From the NCBI GenBank assembly GCA_026545765.1, contig CM048841.1:5713712-5777711 (forward strand): a stretch of DNA of 64,000 nucleotides, read 5' to 3'. Under the pieces are notes generated by a model. It saw only the letters and a list, made by a program, of their open reading frames with translations. It made no database searches and was not told where the DNA came from. The stretch is from Plantago major. Its lineage: Eukaryota; Streptophyta; Magnoliopsida; Lamiales; Plantaginaceae. Below are positions 21,855 through 34,059 of the stretch, piece by piece; positions within the stretch are counted from its first letter, which is position 1, and every line of letters begins with the position of its first letter. Both the position numbers and the translations under genes were made by a program.

Positions 21855-24078
21855 TTTTTTTTTTTAATACATATGGCATAGATCATGACAATGATTAATT
21901 ATTACAAACCGTGGTGATTAACATATGAAAGCATTCATTTGTCCCATACAGCATTTCAATAGTTCTGTCTGTTCACGCCAGATGGGGGCCGGCAGCTTCC
22001 TTGCCTAGATTTTTGTTAAACAACTCCACGTGGTATGCCGTGGAAGGTGGATATTATTTTCACGATTTAAATTTCGTATGTATGGTATTTTGTCGTACAT
22101 GGTTGACCATATATATACTTGTACCACATACCATATATATACTTGTACCACATACTTTAGATGTTGTAACTGAAATGTTCATTTGACATTACCACGGACT
22201 GTGGCATGATGGCCATGTGATGATTTTGTGTAACATGTTACTTTCAAATGTAGGTCAAACATGTAACATCATATAGTGATGCATGCTCTGCTTGTTTTTC
22301 ATTCCAATTTTATGTTTATAAAGCAACTAATTAGGCATGGGAAGCTAGCATATAAAACCTCTCCTCTGCCCTTCTTTTCATTGTGTATTTTGTGTTCTTT
22401 ATATGCTATACAATGATGAATGCTACTACAGTGGAATCAATCATAAACTCAAAAAGCAGGATCATCTTGTTGATATTTATATTTCTGACAAGATGCTTTG
22501 TTATTTGTAAAGTAAGATTAAGAAACTTCACTTTATTAACATGCTCCTTTTACTAGTTTTTTTTAATGGGTGGAGGGAGTATTATTCTTGTTTACTTTAA
22601 ATCCACACAAGGCAGACAATATTTTCAATATTGGAGATATTTTTTTCTTTTTATAAAGATAAATACTTGCATTAGGCTTAATAGCCATTGTCGACCTGTG
22701 GCTAAATTAGAGGGTGAGCCATAGCTTCCCATCTCCTTCAAAATTATAGCCAAGACTAGCTATATTGGACATAACTTAAGTACACAGTGATCACAACAGT
22801 GACGTGATTAAGATATGTTAGGAAATTGTGAAGAAAACTGAAGTGCATTTAATGTCCGGCGTGTTTATATATGGATATTAGTTTGCAATTAGTGGTTTAA
22901 AAAAATAAAATATATGTTAGTTATACACCGTAAAATTAACAGACCTTGGGTGAGTGAGTAATAATTGTGCAAAATTAAGAAGGTTGGAAAGTATTATCCC
23001 ATATCGGAAACACTCAAGAAAAGTTATTCTAGTTTAAGCTTATACTTGGTGTTCAAGTGTGTATTGTTAAATGGCCCGTTATATAGTCAAGATTTGCACC
23101 CACTTACGCACATTACCTAGGCATACATTATTTGGGTAAGTTTTAGAGGCACTTGACTACTTGAAAGGCTACAAGTGTTTATCTAGTCAGAATTTGTACC
23201 CCGGAAATCCACTTCCGGGCAGGAAAAATGCACGTTTAAAGATGGGACCATATTAGGATTATCTAGTACTACAAAATTAAAGAACACTAAATCTTGATTT
23301 TTTTTTGTTAGGGATATCGAATAAGATGAATAGATTAGTACAAAGAATCCTAGTATCATGCTAGATCTTTGACTTATGTAGTAAATCAGGTTTGAACTTT
23401 GAAAAAAATCATCCACAGTATATACGAGTCACATGTTCTCACACATCTAGTATGAAATCCATGTGAGGTGTTGGGGAACTAGATCCACAAGACATCAAAT
23501 GATAGACATGAACTGAGTTGGGGACTAGAAATCTCAACATTCATATTAAAGTATACTACATCTTCTAAACTTTTGTGGCCAACTAGTTAATATTAAATGC
23601 TGAGGGGCTTTAGTTTTCTACTTTTTGGGACAGGAGCTAATTAGGAACTTTGTTAACTCCTGGTTTGTTTAGTAAATCTTGTCTTGGTTTGAGTCAACAA
23701 TAGTGGTAAGAGTTGTCTTTGTTTGTGAGAGCCAAAGACATTGTGTTCATACAAGTTTACCTAATCACTGGAGCTTGTTTGGGGGCAAAGTCCGAGACTG
23801 AGATTAATTATTTACACAATTTTGGGCCTTTAGGGGATCATAGTGTCTTGATAAAAATATTAGTGGGGATATTTTTGGTTATAGGAGAGAAGTTAGAAAT
23901 CGGGCTTAAGTATGCATTTGGTGTATGTAGTCAAATGAAGGTTAAAAAAGTTAACGAAAATTAAACGAGAAGTACCTTAATCTAGGACGGAGGAACCTAC
24001 TTCTTCCATATACTATGTGGACTAGGAGAGGACCTAAAAACGGTGTTCAGACTTCTGGTATCAATATGCTTAAGCTAG
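21855..24078. other. Long intergenic stretch, no gene seen
   Basis: AT-rich, with only short unsupported frames (22001..22186, 23183..23416, 23713..23964). A TATAAAA near 22350 precedes non-coding sequence, so a non-coding transcript cannot be excluded. I see no long hairpin, tRNA-like fold or splice-linked exons. Confidence 0.4.
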
Positions 24079-24086
24079 CTCACAAG

Positions 24087-24603
24087 TAGGGCTGTTAACG
24101 AGCCGAGCTGAGCTTTGACTTAATGCATCAGTGATCGTCTGAAAGAATTTCAAGTCTGCTCGTGATCGGCTCGTGATCGTCGAGCTTTTCATAATAGTGC
24201 TCGTGATCGGCTCGTTAAAATATCGAGTTGCTCGCGAGCAGCTCGATAAGCTCGACTTGCTTTTGCTCGTGAGCGCTCGACTCGTTAGAGCTTGAAAATG
24301 AACTCATTTGTTCCAAAATTTTACACAGTTATGATTTTTAGATAGTTTAAGTTAGGGATTAGGGTTTTTACTTTTTATTTATGTATACGTAAATAAAACA
24401 AATTAAATATATATTAAATTAATTATTGCTTACGAGCAGCTCGCGAGCTTCGATCATTTTGCCAGGGTGATCAATTCAAGTTCGACAATGAGACGAGCTT
24501 GCTCGCGAGCAAGCTCGCGTTGACCGATCTCGAGCTCGATCTGAGCGTTGACCGGGCTTTTTTACGAGTAGCTCTCGAGCGGCTTGATTCCTTAACACCC
24601 CTA
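24087..24603. mobile_element. 517-bp hAT-type MITE, 8-bp TSD
   Basis: The left end TAGGGCTGTTAACGA and the reverse complement of the right end TAGGGGTGTTAAGGA match. Flanks are CTCACAAG (24079..24086) and CTCGCAAG (24604..24611), an 8-bp duplication with one change. The interior is full of GCTCGTGATCGGCTCG, CTCGCGAGCA and CGAGCTCG words, i.e. dense short inverted repeats. Non-coding. Confidence 0.85.
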
Positions 24604-24649
24604 CTCGCAAGTGATTCTTTATGTAAGAATGTGAGCTTAAAAGGGGGAA

Positions 24650-25715
24650 ATTAGGGAAAAATCCGAAAAAGGTACCCTAAGTTGTGACATTTTCGCTTTT
24701 GGTACCTTTGGTTGTGACAATCCGATTTTGGTACCTTAAGTTGACAATATGTCACAATATGGTACCTCTGTGACATGTGGCAACTTAATCAAGCGACACA
24801 TGTCACCTTGCAATTTTAAATTTTTAATGGGTAAATTTGCAAATAAAATAATTTTCGTCAATGTCAATTGAACCATATTGTTTTCGATAATTATGAAGTA
24901 ACCCAATTTTATCAAAATAAGTTTCAAAAAGCCCCATTATGAGATTAATAAAAAGGGAGAAACAAAAAAAGATCAAAAGAAAGTTAAAAAGAAGGCAAAA
25001 AATTTTTGGAAGAAAACAAGAAAATTGAGATCCAATTTCTGCCATGGAAGCTTGCTGGCAGAAGCTTCACCATGAAGTTTTAGCTTGGAAGATCGATCCA
25101 TGGCCATGGTGAAGTGTGGAGTTCAATATGGCCATGTTGCTTCATCCCCTCCACCGGTGCCTTCCACTCCACTCCGCCGCCACCTTCCCTCCACCATGAC
25201 CACTGCCATGTCCTCCGCACCTCCACCCTCAATTTCAAATTGGCCATGGAAGCTCCATGGTGGAGCATCTGCCATGGCAGATCTGGCAGATCCATGGCCG
25301 TATGGAAGCTCCGTGATGGAGCTTTAGGCACGGGAAATCCTTTCACCAATGGAGCTTCCATGGCAGACTGCCATGGAAGAAGAAGAAGAAGCAGCTCCCA
25401 TGGCTTCGTCTATGTATTTTTTCTTTTTCTTTATTTACATGTTTTTATTTTTAAATTTCTAAGGTTGTCCATATTCTCATGGGTAATTTTGATTTTTTTC
25501 CATAAAATAGGACCTATTTGAAATTAACAAATATCTACCGTATTTACATTTTAATCCAACATATTTTTGTATTTTGCAAAGTGACACGTGTCGCGATACT
25601 AAACCACCACGTGTCGTAGGGTACCTAAATTGGACAATAATGCATTTGAAGGTGCCAAAATTGGACTGTCACAAACAAAGGTACCAAAAGCGGAAATTAT
25701 ATTGTTGCGATATGC
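24650..25715. repeat. Foldback repeat with CCATGGAAGCT core (copy C)
   Basis: Outer arms are inverted repeats: the left CGCTTTTGGTACCTTTGGTT...GACAATCCGATTTTGG recurs in reverse complement at about 25625..25700. A second inverted word pair (GACACATGTCACC on the left, GACACGTGTCGCG on the right) lies further in. The core (25040..25405) again has CCACC-rich DNA with GCCATGGAAGCTTG, CATGGAAGCTCCATGG and GCTTCCATGGCAG. Frames on both strands here are by-products. No clean target duplication was found. Confidence 0.6.
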
Positions 25716-26087
25716 CTTTTCATTTTAATGTGATTTACGTTAATATTTATGAATATATGATTTAGTTTTAATCAAATTTTAATTTAAACATGCAAATACT
25801 GATTGAAAATTCAAGTTAAGAATGTAGAAGGGGGAAGTGAGTTTTAGAGAGACTTGATGCTATAACAATTGTAAGAGTAAACATGTGAAAAATGGTAAAC
25901 AAATTTTACCTGGAGCCCAAAATGCCCTTTTTACGTTCTTAATTGTCTCATGCAATGTAACATTTGGCCAGAAACATAATGAAAATGTGATATTCCGATT
26001 GTTGAGAGATTATTTTCTAAAAATGTGGTAAGCTTGTACTTTTGTAGCAAAATATGTAACTTTTGTATAGATATACATTGTTTATTA
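25716..26087. other. Intergenic, no gene seen
   Basis: AT-rich sequence between the copy C foldback and a Stowaway MITE, with no supported feature. Confidence 0.4.
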
Positions 26088-26320
26088 CTCCCTCCATCCT
26101 GGTTTCATCTTTCCGCGGGCCCGGACACAAGATTTAAGAGAAAATTGAATAAAGTAGGAGAGATGGTGATAAAGTAAGAAAAAATAAAGTATGATAAATA
26201 GTAAATAAAGTATGAGAGATTGTATAAAGTATGAGAGAGATTTTCCATTTAAGGGATGGGAAGATGAAATTGGGACGGACCAAAATGGAATGCGAGAAGA
26301 TGAAACTGGGACGGAGGGAA
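26088..26320. mobile_element. Stowaway-type MITE (about 233 bp)
   Basis: Begins CTCCCTCCATCCTGGTTTCA after TA. The right side carries the inverted version (TGAAACTGGGACGGAGGGAA), followed by TA. The interior has repeated AAAGTATGAGAGA words. Related MITEs occur at 62998..63447 in this window. Confidence 0.75.
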
Positions 26321-26339
26321 TATTTACAGAGGCATCTCA

Positions 26340-26700
26340 CATATTTCAGGGGCCCTGTGCGATCTTATAAGACTGGGCCCCAAAAAATTTTTAAAATGAA
26401 TAAACAATACAAAAAGATACGGTATACTAAAATTGACTCCGCAAAATAATAATATGAAGGAAGAAAATTTAAAAAATACAAAGTAAAAATAATCAATCTA
26501 AATAACATGACAAAAATAGTAAAATAGTAAGGTAACACAGACCAGACTCGAATTTGAGACATGAATTTTCCATCAAAATATTCTACCACGAGACCATTTC
26601 TAGCTTCGTTACCTTTTGTTACATAAAAGGTAAGTAACATATAAGAATATTATTATAAGATTTAGGGCCCCTAAATTTTCGGAGTCCTGTACGGGCGGGT
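26340..26700 (-). repeat. GGGCCC-bounded repeat with a tRNA-like (SINE-like) segment
   Basis: A segment with CAGGGGCCCTGTGCG on the left and GGGCCCC/GGAGTCCTGTACGGG words on the right suggests an old transposon. On the minus strand about 26540..26600 holds TGGTCTCGTGGTAGAAT, resembling a Pol III A box, and AATTCGAGTCTGG about 40 bases later, resembling a B box. This arrangement is typical of tRNA-derived SINEs. It cannot fold as a complete tRNA. Weak call. Confidence 0.35.
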
Positions 26701-27734
26701 TCCTCACACATGGTCTTAGCTACTCTTGAGTATTTATTAGTGTTAATAATAGTATATAGAGTTTTATGAGACGACTAGGTGGTATATATACGAGATGGAG
26801 AGAGCAGAAAACAATAATGGAGTATGGTACTGACTGGGGATCAACTTGTTATGTTTCACGTTCACGTTGATTCTTGTCGGCCATGTTTTGCAGCATTAGA
26901 CAAACTTCTCTTTTTGCATGTTTTTGGAAACTTCGCATGTATTTGCAATCAATATTATTGTGAGGGATTTATTTGCGATTATCCAGAATACGTTGTAACA
27001 AAGCTCCGGCACGACAGACAGTCCGAGCGCGGATTGATCTCACGGGGTGATTCTTTCCGGTGAATTAGTGGATTTGATTCCTCCTCCGGTGGATGTAGGT
27101 TGATTTATCGAACTATACGATGTCAATCCCATGTTAGTTTGTTTATGTTTATTTCAATACGTAGTTTGATCTATTGGTTATTGGTGGTCTATTAATATAA
27201 AGTTTGATTGGGTTGTTTTTTCTTCTAAAAAACAAGATTGGGTTATTTTTGTTTTTCGGAACGATAATTACTTGGTTTGGAGGTAGTTATAAGATGGTCG
27301 AGTGATAAGAAAGCTAAATGTATAACTTATAAGCATGAGGTGATGTGATTGAGTTCTCGTGATGTGATTTTCTACCAAATAGAGTGTTATTTTTTCCAAC
27401 GGATTCTTGTATTTCTACTTAGTTGTAATGAGAAGTGTCGAAGCAAACTCGGAGCATGAAATAGATTGGATATGTAAGCTTTAAGGTGATCTATACCACA
27501 CTCTTTATTTCTCAAACTAATCAATGCCCGATTTTGATACCTTATAACTTGACGCTTGTAGTCGGCCCGGCTTGACTCGACTTTGAACAAGTGGATTAGG
27601 GTGAAAGATTCGGTTGCTTACACCCCTAGATGAGAGGTTTCGTCGTTTCAAAGATTAAGCCAACACTAAAAATATATGGCCCTGACTCAATAGTTTCACA
27701 TCCCAAAACAAAATTTACACTCCAAAATAACTCC
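26701..27734. other. Intergenic, no gene seen
   Basis: Unremarkable AT-rich DNA. The frames 26824..27063 and 27387..27590 have no family motifs. Confidence 0.4.
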
Positions 27735-28579
27735 GGCCAGTGATACTGCCAGAGCAGTATTTATGCTGCCAAAGCAATCTAATTAATTTCACTATTATTT
27801 TTTAATAAGTCTATTAGCTGCTATATAAAAAATTCCAAAGAGGAAAGTATATTTTTACAGAGTGATTCAAGGAGGAAAGATCCTCAAATTTTTGTCCCCA
27901 TCCTTGATACTACTTTCTTTCCTTCCAAATCAACGATAAAAGATGGAAAGAGTCAAGCTCCCTTCATCTTTACCAGAAGAAATCCATGTGCTTTAGCTGC
28001 AATGTCCATCAAAAGATTTCCAAGAAAATTTGTTCGTGAAAAGGAGCTCCAGCACTTGATGCAAACTAAATCCGATCAAGTAGGAAAATGGCATGAGCAA
28101 TTGGTACTTCTCTAGATGAGCAATTTGTACTTTTCGATATGTGAGCAATTGGTCACAGATTAAAATCAACTGGGAAAATTGGTCTCATCTATGCCATCAT
28201 GGTAATTGGTACTTCTCTAAAGGTTAAAGATGAAATCAAAAGAATTGGATTTTCTCACAAATTTTATGCCATTCATGGCAGTGACTATAGACGCTTAGTT
28301 CACGTTAGCAATTTGTACTTGAATTTTTTTTTTAACTGTAGATCAAAAGAATTCAAAATTACCAGATGCAGAGAAGAGACGATGGCTGGTTGGCATGCAT
28401 GGGTTAGTGTTGAATCTTGCTATCTTTCTCGGTGGTTTGGAAGGAAAGATGAGAGCTTTTAAGACTTGTTCCATTTTTACAATTGTCTAACCAAGAGTAA
28501 TAGACTTGATAAAAAAATAATTGCAAAATTAAATACTTGCCCTGGCAGCATAGAAACTGCTTTGGCAGTATCAGCTGCC
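27735..28579. mobile_element. 845-bp Mutator-type non-autonomous element, 9-bp TSD
   Basis: A perfect 9-bp direct repeat AATAACTCC lies at 27726..27734 and 28580..28588. The termini are inverted repeats: GGCCAGTGATACTGCC on the left and GGCAGCTGATACTGCC as the reverse complement of the right, with similarity continuing through AGCAGT and TATGCTGCCA for about 45 bases. The interior has a repeated GAGCAATTGGTACTT/GAGCAATTTGTACTT motif and no credible gene. A 9-bp TSD fits Mutator-like elements. It ends about 100 bases from the stop of the next gene, so it probably borders or enters its 3' UTR. Confidence 0.85.
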
Positions 28580-28684
28580 AATAACTCCTCATCAAGCATT
28601 AGGTCATTAGCTAGATAAAGTAGAGTTAACAGTAACAATTAACAAACATGTAATGGTCTTCTCTTCAGAGTCTGCTGCTCAAAA

Positions 28685-31600
28685 CTACACAGATGGAAAG
28701 AACTTGTTCAGATTCATAGGCAGGGAGTAGAACTCCTCACTTCTTGGGTCGGTTTTAAAAGACCGGAACTTGTCCCACCAATGCATGCCCCGGTCTTTCC
28801 TCGCTGAGTTGTCTTTGGGAGGCAATGTGACGTCCAGAATCAGTGCAACAAATCCAGCAATGAATGGTTCCGATGAGAAAGGAACGTTGATCATATCGTT
28901 GAACTGCCAAAGAGATCATTAGAGACTGAACCTCATGTTTTAGAAGATGAAACTGGTTAACAATTATGTAGCAGCAACTTACCCATCTCCCTTTCGTGTT
29001 GACTGGGAAATAGAGTTTCCTGGCTTCATACCCGTTGAAGTACTGCGGTACAGATAAGCCCATGAAGATTGAGAACGCTACAATGAAGATCGTCCTGAAG
29101 CTGTTTAGGTTGCAGAACTGAAGAAGGTTGAGACCTCCAGCTCCTGTTCATGCATTCGTACATTTCTATTATAAATACCACAGTTTATGGAGATCGATAC
29201 TCAGATTGCAATGAGATGACAACGATTCTTACCAACATAGGCGAACATAATGCAGTATAAAGCAGCAACGATTGGCGATGGAATGGAAGCGAAAACTGCT
29301 CCAAATTTTCCTGTGTTATAATAACAACTGTGAGTATTAGTAATAGATAGAGAGTATTTTGGAAGCTGAAAGTTTTCCTATTGATTACCAAGTATAGAGA
29401 AGAATATCATAAAACCAGCAGATATCTGTATCACCCTTCGGCTCCCAACATGCGTCAACCCGAGCAAACCAGCATTTTCACTATCAAAAGTGTATAGTTT
29501 TCTGTGAGTTTATCATTTGAACAGAAAAAGAAAATTGGGAAGTTAGGTGAATGTAGAAAAGGATCTTACACGGAGACAGATGTTCCGTTTCCAGTTCCGA
29601 AAATTCCAGATAGCAGTATGCCAATGCCCTTCAATGAATAGGTACCATTTAGAAACACTAAGACTTTATATGACAACATTTTCTGTTCTTCAAATAATTA
29701 ATGAAAGAAAGAAGGATGAAGTAGCAATCACTGCTTTATTTTACCTGCCACCCGACACCACGGCTAAGCACAGAGTGGGGCGGAGGAGTTGCACTTGCAT
29801 ACCTTGACACTGCATAGAAAGCACCAGTAGACTGCCAACATAGAGAATAGAAGAGTTATCCTTTATTAGTATGATTTTGCTAAAAGGGCTAATGAAACTC
29901 CATCCTTAAATTAAAATATATGACCTTCATTGCTTCAAGCTTTCAATGTGATTAAGGTTGACAAAATGTAAAGTAACCTTAAAGAAAACAAGCTCATGAC
30001 GCGCTAGAACCAAGAAAATTACAGTAGAGGAAAATATAAAGCTCCATAACTTATCTAGATGTAGTCGTCCATACCTCGACAAGAGTTACAAAAGTAGTCG
30101 CCATCATTGCAAACGATTCCCCTGCGTGGAAAGTTGGTGGTCCCCATTGAAATGGATATGGGACTCTGATCCTGTGAACAAGTTAACTTAAACTGGGAAA
30201 GCGTAATAAGAAAGATGTTGAATGCTAGTGATGCAATCCTTACCACGGAGCACCACCTATGATCCCAGAACGGTCAGTTCTGCAAGATGTTTGAGTTGCT
30301 GTTGCTACATGCCTATACGCTCCACCAACAGTTAGGAGGTGAGCATAAAGCCATACGATGGCTACAGTGAACAATACAGAAAAGCGATCAAGCACATGCT
30401 TTCCGCCTTTCATCATGTGAGGTAAATACTGCACGAGGAGATCAAAATGAAGAAAACTTAGTTTACTTGGTATCATGTCTGTTCAAGTAGATATCGAAAA
30501 AAATATCCTGAAGAAAGAGCATGTGAACAGAGGTGTATTAGAACAAGTCACTAACAATCAGCATACAGATCGAGAGGTATTAGATTTTACCTGTGAAAAG
30601 ATCACAAGCAAGATAATCTGAGGCAGTCCAATCTCCACACATTCAGCAACCTGAAAACATAATGTACATTCCAAGTTACAGAAAGATCAAGCAACATTCG
30701 CATAAAGATAGGCGCTTAATATGCTTTCCTTTCAAGAGAATTAAAGCAAATAATATTACCAAAGGAAAGCCATGCTCATATAGTCCATATCCAGCAAGAG
30801 CTACCAATGGAGCGGCAGAAAGCGGACTGAGGAACCTGAAAATTCAATTGAAAACAAGACTATAGTGGTTAAATTCAACTCCCAGAGATACAAAATGTGC
30901 TTCTGAGGCTTGAAATCATCAAATTCTTTGGCTGGTTCCATGAATTAATGTATGTTCTTTCAAAAAATTTATATGCCACCCCTCAGTTTTGTGAAATTAT
31001 AGGTACCGTGTTATGTTTTACCCATGATTCAGGTTATTACTTTTGCCACTACGCAAAACTTTGTGTTTACCAGCCATCATAAAAATGCTGTACACCCCCT
31101 GAAGGGCAGTTCGATGTAAGTTATGTTCAGAGGTTCTGAAGGCTAATTTTTTTAATCATGCATTATGCAATATGGGCATAAGATGCTTCACCTTGTCACA
31201 TTTCGCCATAGTCCGCTGAATCCAATGATAATCTGAAGGCTTGAAGCTACAATCATAGCCCCCTGAATTCCTCTCATGATGTTAACAAATTTCTGCAAAC
31301 AAACGGATAAAATATATACCTAAAGACAAACGGGAGGTAGTAAAATCCAAAGAGCGTGAAGAGTCATCAATTATATACCACATGAGGATCCTCGATCTCA
31401 CTATATCGACCCGCCAGAATAATGGAGATAGTCGCAGGAATAAATGTATAGGAACCTCCCATTACAGCTGGTAATCGAGTCCCAAAGAAGGTCTGAAGCA
31501 ATGTGTTTAGACCAGCAACAAACTGTAGTGTCTGAATCATTAAAGCTTTGTCTTTCTAGAAAAGATTAATCAAAACCCAAGTCAGGATTTGACAGCAAAT

Positions 31601-32594
31601 TCTTGAAAACTCACAAGCATATAATCAAACTTTATTGGATCGTTACCGTTCCTCCTCCCATTTGCTTAATTAGATAGGTTGGTATTGCAACTGTTGTCCC
31701 AAGCATCACAAGGTAGTGTTGGAAGCCTAGCAGTATAGCCTCGGCTACATCCACATACATCAATTCAAACTTCGAACATTAGAATAAGAGTCAATCTTGT
31801 CCCATTAGAAGATGAAATACGAACTTAAAAGAGTTCCTATTCAGAATTCATGCATTTTCATCACATTACACAAAATCAAGCAAAAGCAACAAACTAAATG
31901 CAACTCTTCCAAAAACTTGCAACCAGGATCATTTCTGCACATCAACTTTCGCTCCGAGAACATTGTTGCCTACTATATTCAAATCCTGACTTTTTATGGA
32001 ACACCGAAAAACCGAAAAACAAAACAGGAAGGAATATGAACATCCGCAATTATAGTGTAAACTCTTGAGTTCTCTTTTCCCCATTGATTGTTTTTTCACA
32101 CCCACACATTCTCCAACATTGTTTTGTCAACTGCACCTTAAAAGCCCAATTCTCCTCAAGAAACAACAATCAGATTTACTACCTGACCCATGGAGAAAAC
32201 AGAGCATCTTCAATACAGCATAATACAGGACTAATACAGTCAAAATCTATGTTACCCGGACTCTTCAATTCCCCTTGCATACCCATGTCGGACACTTACA
32301 GTTGGACATGGGTGGGTATAGGTGTGGGACACTTCATTTTAGGCTAAAACTAAATTTTTCTCTTGAAATAGCCGTGTCCGACTCCCGGATACACATCCAT
32401 ATAAAATGCAAAGATTAAAGAGCAAGAACATAAAGCAAAACAAGAAATTTTGCGAGATAAAAACAGGAATTTGAAGACTCACGCCAAGGAGGTGGGCTTG
32501 TAATACAAAAAGAAACACCAGGCAGCTGATCTTTCACAGGATGTGGAATCAACTCATCTTGTTTTGGCTGTGCACCTTGCTGTCCACCAGCCAT
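28685..32594 (-). CDS. NAT: Nucleobase-ascorbate transporter (NAT family)
   Basis: Fourteen exons: 32483..32594, 31647..31744, 31555..31382, 31292..31192, 30835..30760, 30650..30591, 30428..30244, 30171..30075, 29831..29745, 29628..29570, 29480..29389, 29310..29233, 29143..28983, 28903..28685 (some listed high to low). All junctions are GT-AG and in phase, giving 532 aa. The protein begins MAGGQQGAQPKQDELIPHPV and has the plant NAT motifs PPWPEAILLGFQHYLVMLG, TFFGTRLPAVMGGSYTF, VESTGAFYAVSRYASATPPP and the family signature ENAGLLGLTHVGSR (about 351..364), with many hydrophobic segments. These are plasma-membrane uptake carriers for purines/uracil. Length and exon number match Arabidopsis NAT5/NAT6-type genes. 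The paralogue is not assigned. No defects seen. Confidence 0.96.
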
Positions 32595-33728
32595 TTTCTC
32601 CTCAATTTCACTCTAAAACCAAACAAACCCACAATTTTACTCAACTCAAACAACACAACAAAAAAGCAAAATTCTTTCAAGAAATTGAAGAAAGATCCAA
32701 TCTTTTCAACTCAAAACTCCCTAAAACCAAACTTGTTACAAGAAATTAAAGAAAAATCCAATCTTTTGAACTCTATTGCTCATCTGGAAATAGAACAAGG
32801 TGACCCATGCAAAATAAGACAATGCTACTATTTTGCCACTATCAGTAAAGAACCAAAATGATGTCTTACAGCACAAAAGGTCAAAAACCCACCTCAGGAA
32901 ATTCAAGAAAACACAAAGAAAGTGTGAATGGGGACCCAAAATTGAGGACAAAGAAGTAAAAAGGGAAAAAGAAAAGCAAGAAGTAATTAAAAGCTGGAAA
33001 TAAATCAAAATGTTAGCTTCAATGCAACTCTTTCAAGGAATCTCCAGTAATAGTAGTAGTACTGTGAATTGGAAAATATTTTCAATTTGGGGTATCAAAA
33101 CTTTTGTATTTAAGTCCTTAAAAACCTTTCCTTTGTTCTTCACTCACGTAAAGATAAAGTTGCTCAGCATCATCTGTCAACTTTTGTTAATTTACACATT
33201 GTTCCATTTTTATGAAATGATTTGGTAATTATTCTCCAATTCTTGGTGTTATGATTTTATGGAATTGGTTCATTATTGGTGCCAAAGTTTCATGTTTGAA
33301 AGAAAAGGTTAGTAAAGTATTGTACCAGACTAACAGTTACAAAGGAAATTATGAGCATTCTTAATAAAGCTTTTTTCAAATTTCAATTTTCTGTGAATGA
33401 CTTGTATGGTTTTTTACTTTACTTCCTTAAATTCAGTCCTAGATTAGTAGATTGGGTAATTGAACCCGTTTTGGAATTTGGGTTCCAAAAATGAAACTTA
33501 CAACTTCGTTGAATTTGATCATAATATGGAAAATCAAGTACACCATAACATCGTGACTACTGGTCGATCAAGTTTGGTTCAGAACGCACTTTGACTTTGC
33601 TTGCCCGCAAATTCAAAAACTTCCATATGAGAATCACTGGATCATATATGACTCCATAACAATTGATCACATTTAACTTCAAATCTATTATATATAAATT
33701 CTAAAAATAAATAATTGTAAGTAGTATT
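32595..33728. other. NAT 5' UTR and promoter region
   Basis: Upstream of the NAT start on the minus strand. A/C-rich sequence to about 33000 is probably 5' UTR, possibly with an intron (donor-like GAG|GTGGGTTT near 32891). Beyond 33250 it is AT-rich intergenic DNA. Frames here (32541..32861 and others) are not genes. Confidence 0.4.
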
Positions 33729-33888
33729 TACTCCGTCCCGGATCAAGCTTTCCGCTTTGACTTTTTGCGGTCAAATTTTTCCAACTTTGACTACGAATTA
33801 ATCGTAAACCGCAAATATAAAATGTTCAATTTTTTTATATAATGAAAGGGCTAAATTTTCATTATATAAAAAAATTGAACATTTTACA

Positions 33889-34028
33889 TGTAAGATTATA
33901 AGAATATATTTCTTATTATTGGATTCAATGATGAGTACATGTATTTATACAATGTAATAACTTGATCACCAAGTATTCTAATCTAAGTCTAATCTAACTA
34001 GGATTCTAGATATATACATATTCTAACA
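33889..34028 (-). repeat. Copia LTR (3' LTR), 140 bp
   Basis: Starts TGTAAGATTATAAG and ends TATTCTAACA. It is the same sequence as 46416..46555, with one C/T difference that I can see by eye. It is preceded by the target duplication TTACA (33884..33888). The adjoining interior (minus strand GCTTGATTGCGGGTG) is in the polypurine-tract position but is a poor match. Confidence 0.93.
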
Positions 34029-34059
34029 CACCCGCAATCAAGCGGAGGCTTTATAATGC

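Noticed and set aside
22015-22060. TCCACG...CGTGGA short palindrome as a regulatory site or miRNA precursor
   Set aside because: Too short and isolated to distinguish from chance.
22330-22540. A TATA-led non-coding region with a short ACAAGATG hairpin as a microRNA gene
   Set aside because: The stem is only about 8 bases and no known mature miRNA sequence is visible.
24087-24603. CpG-rich GCTCGTGATCGG words as a regulatory island
   Set aside because: The whole block is bounded by hAT-type ends with an 8-bp duplication; the words are the MITE's subterminal repeats.
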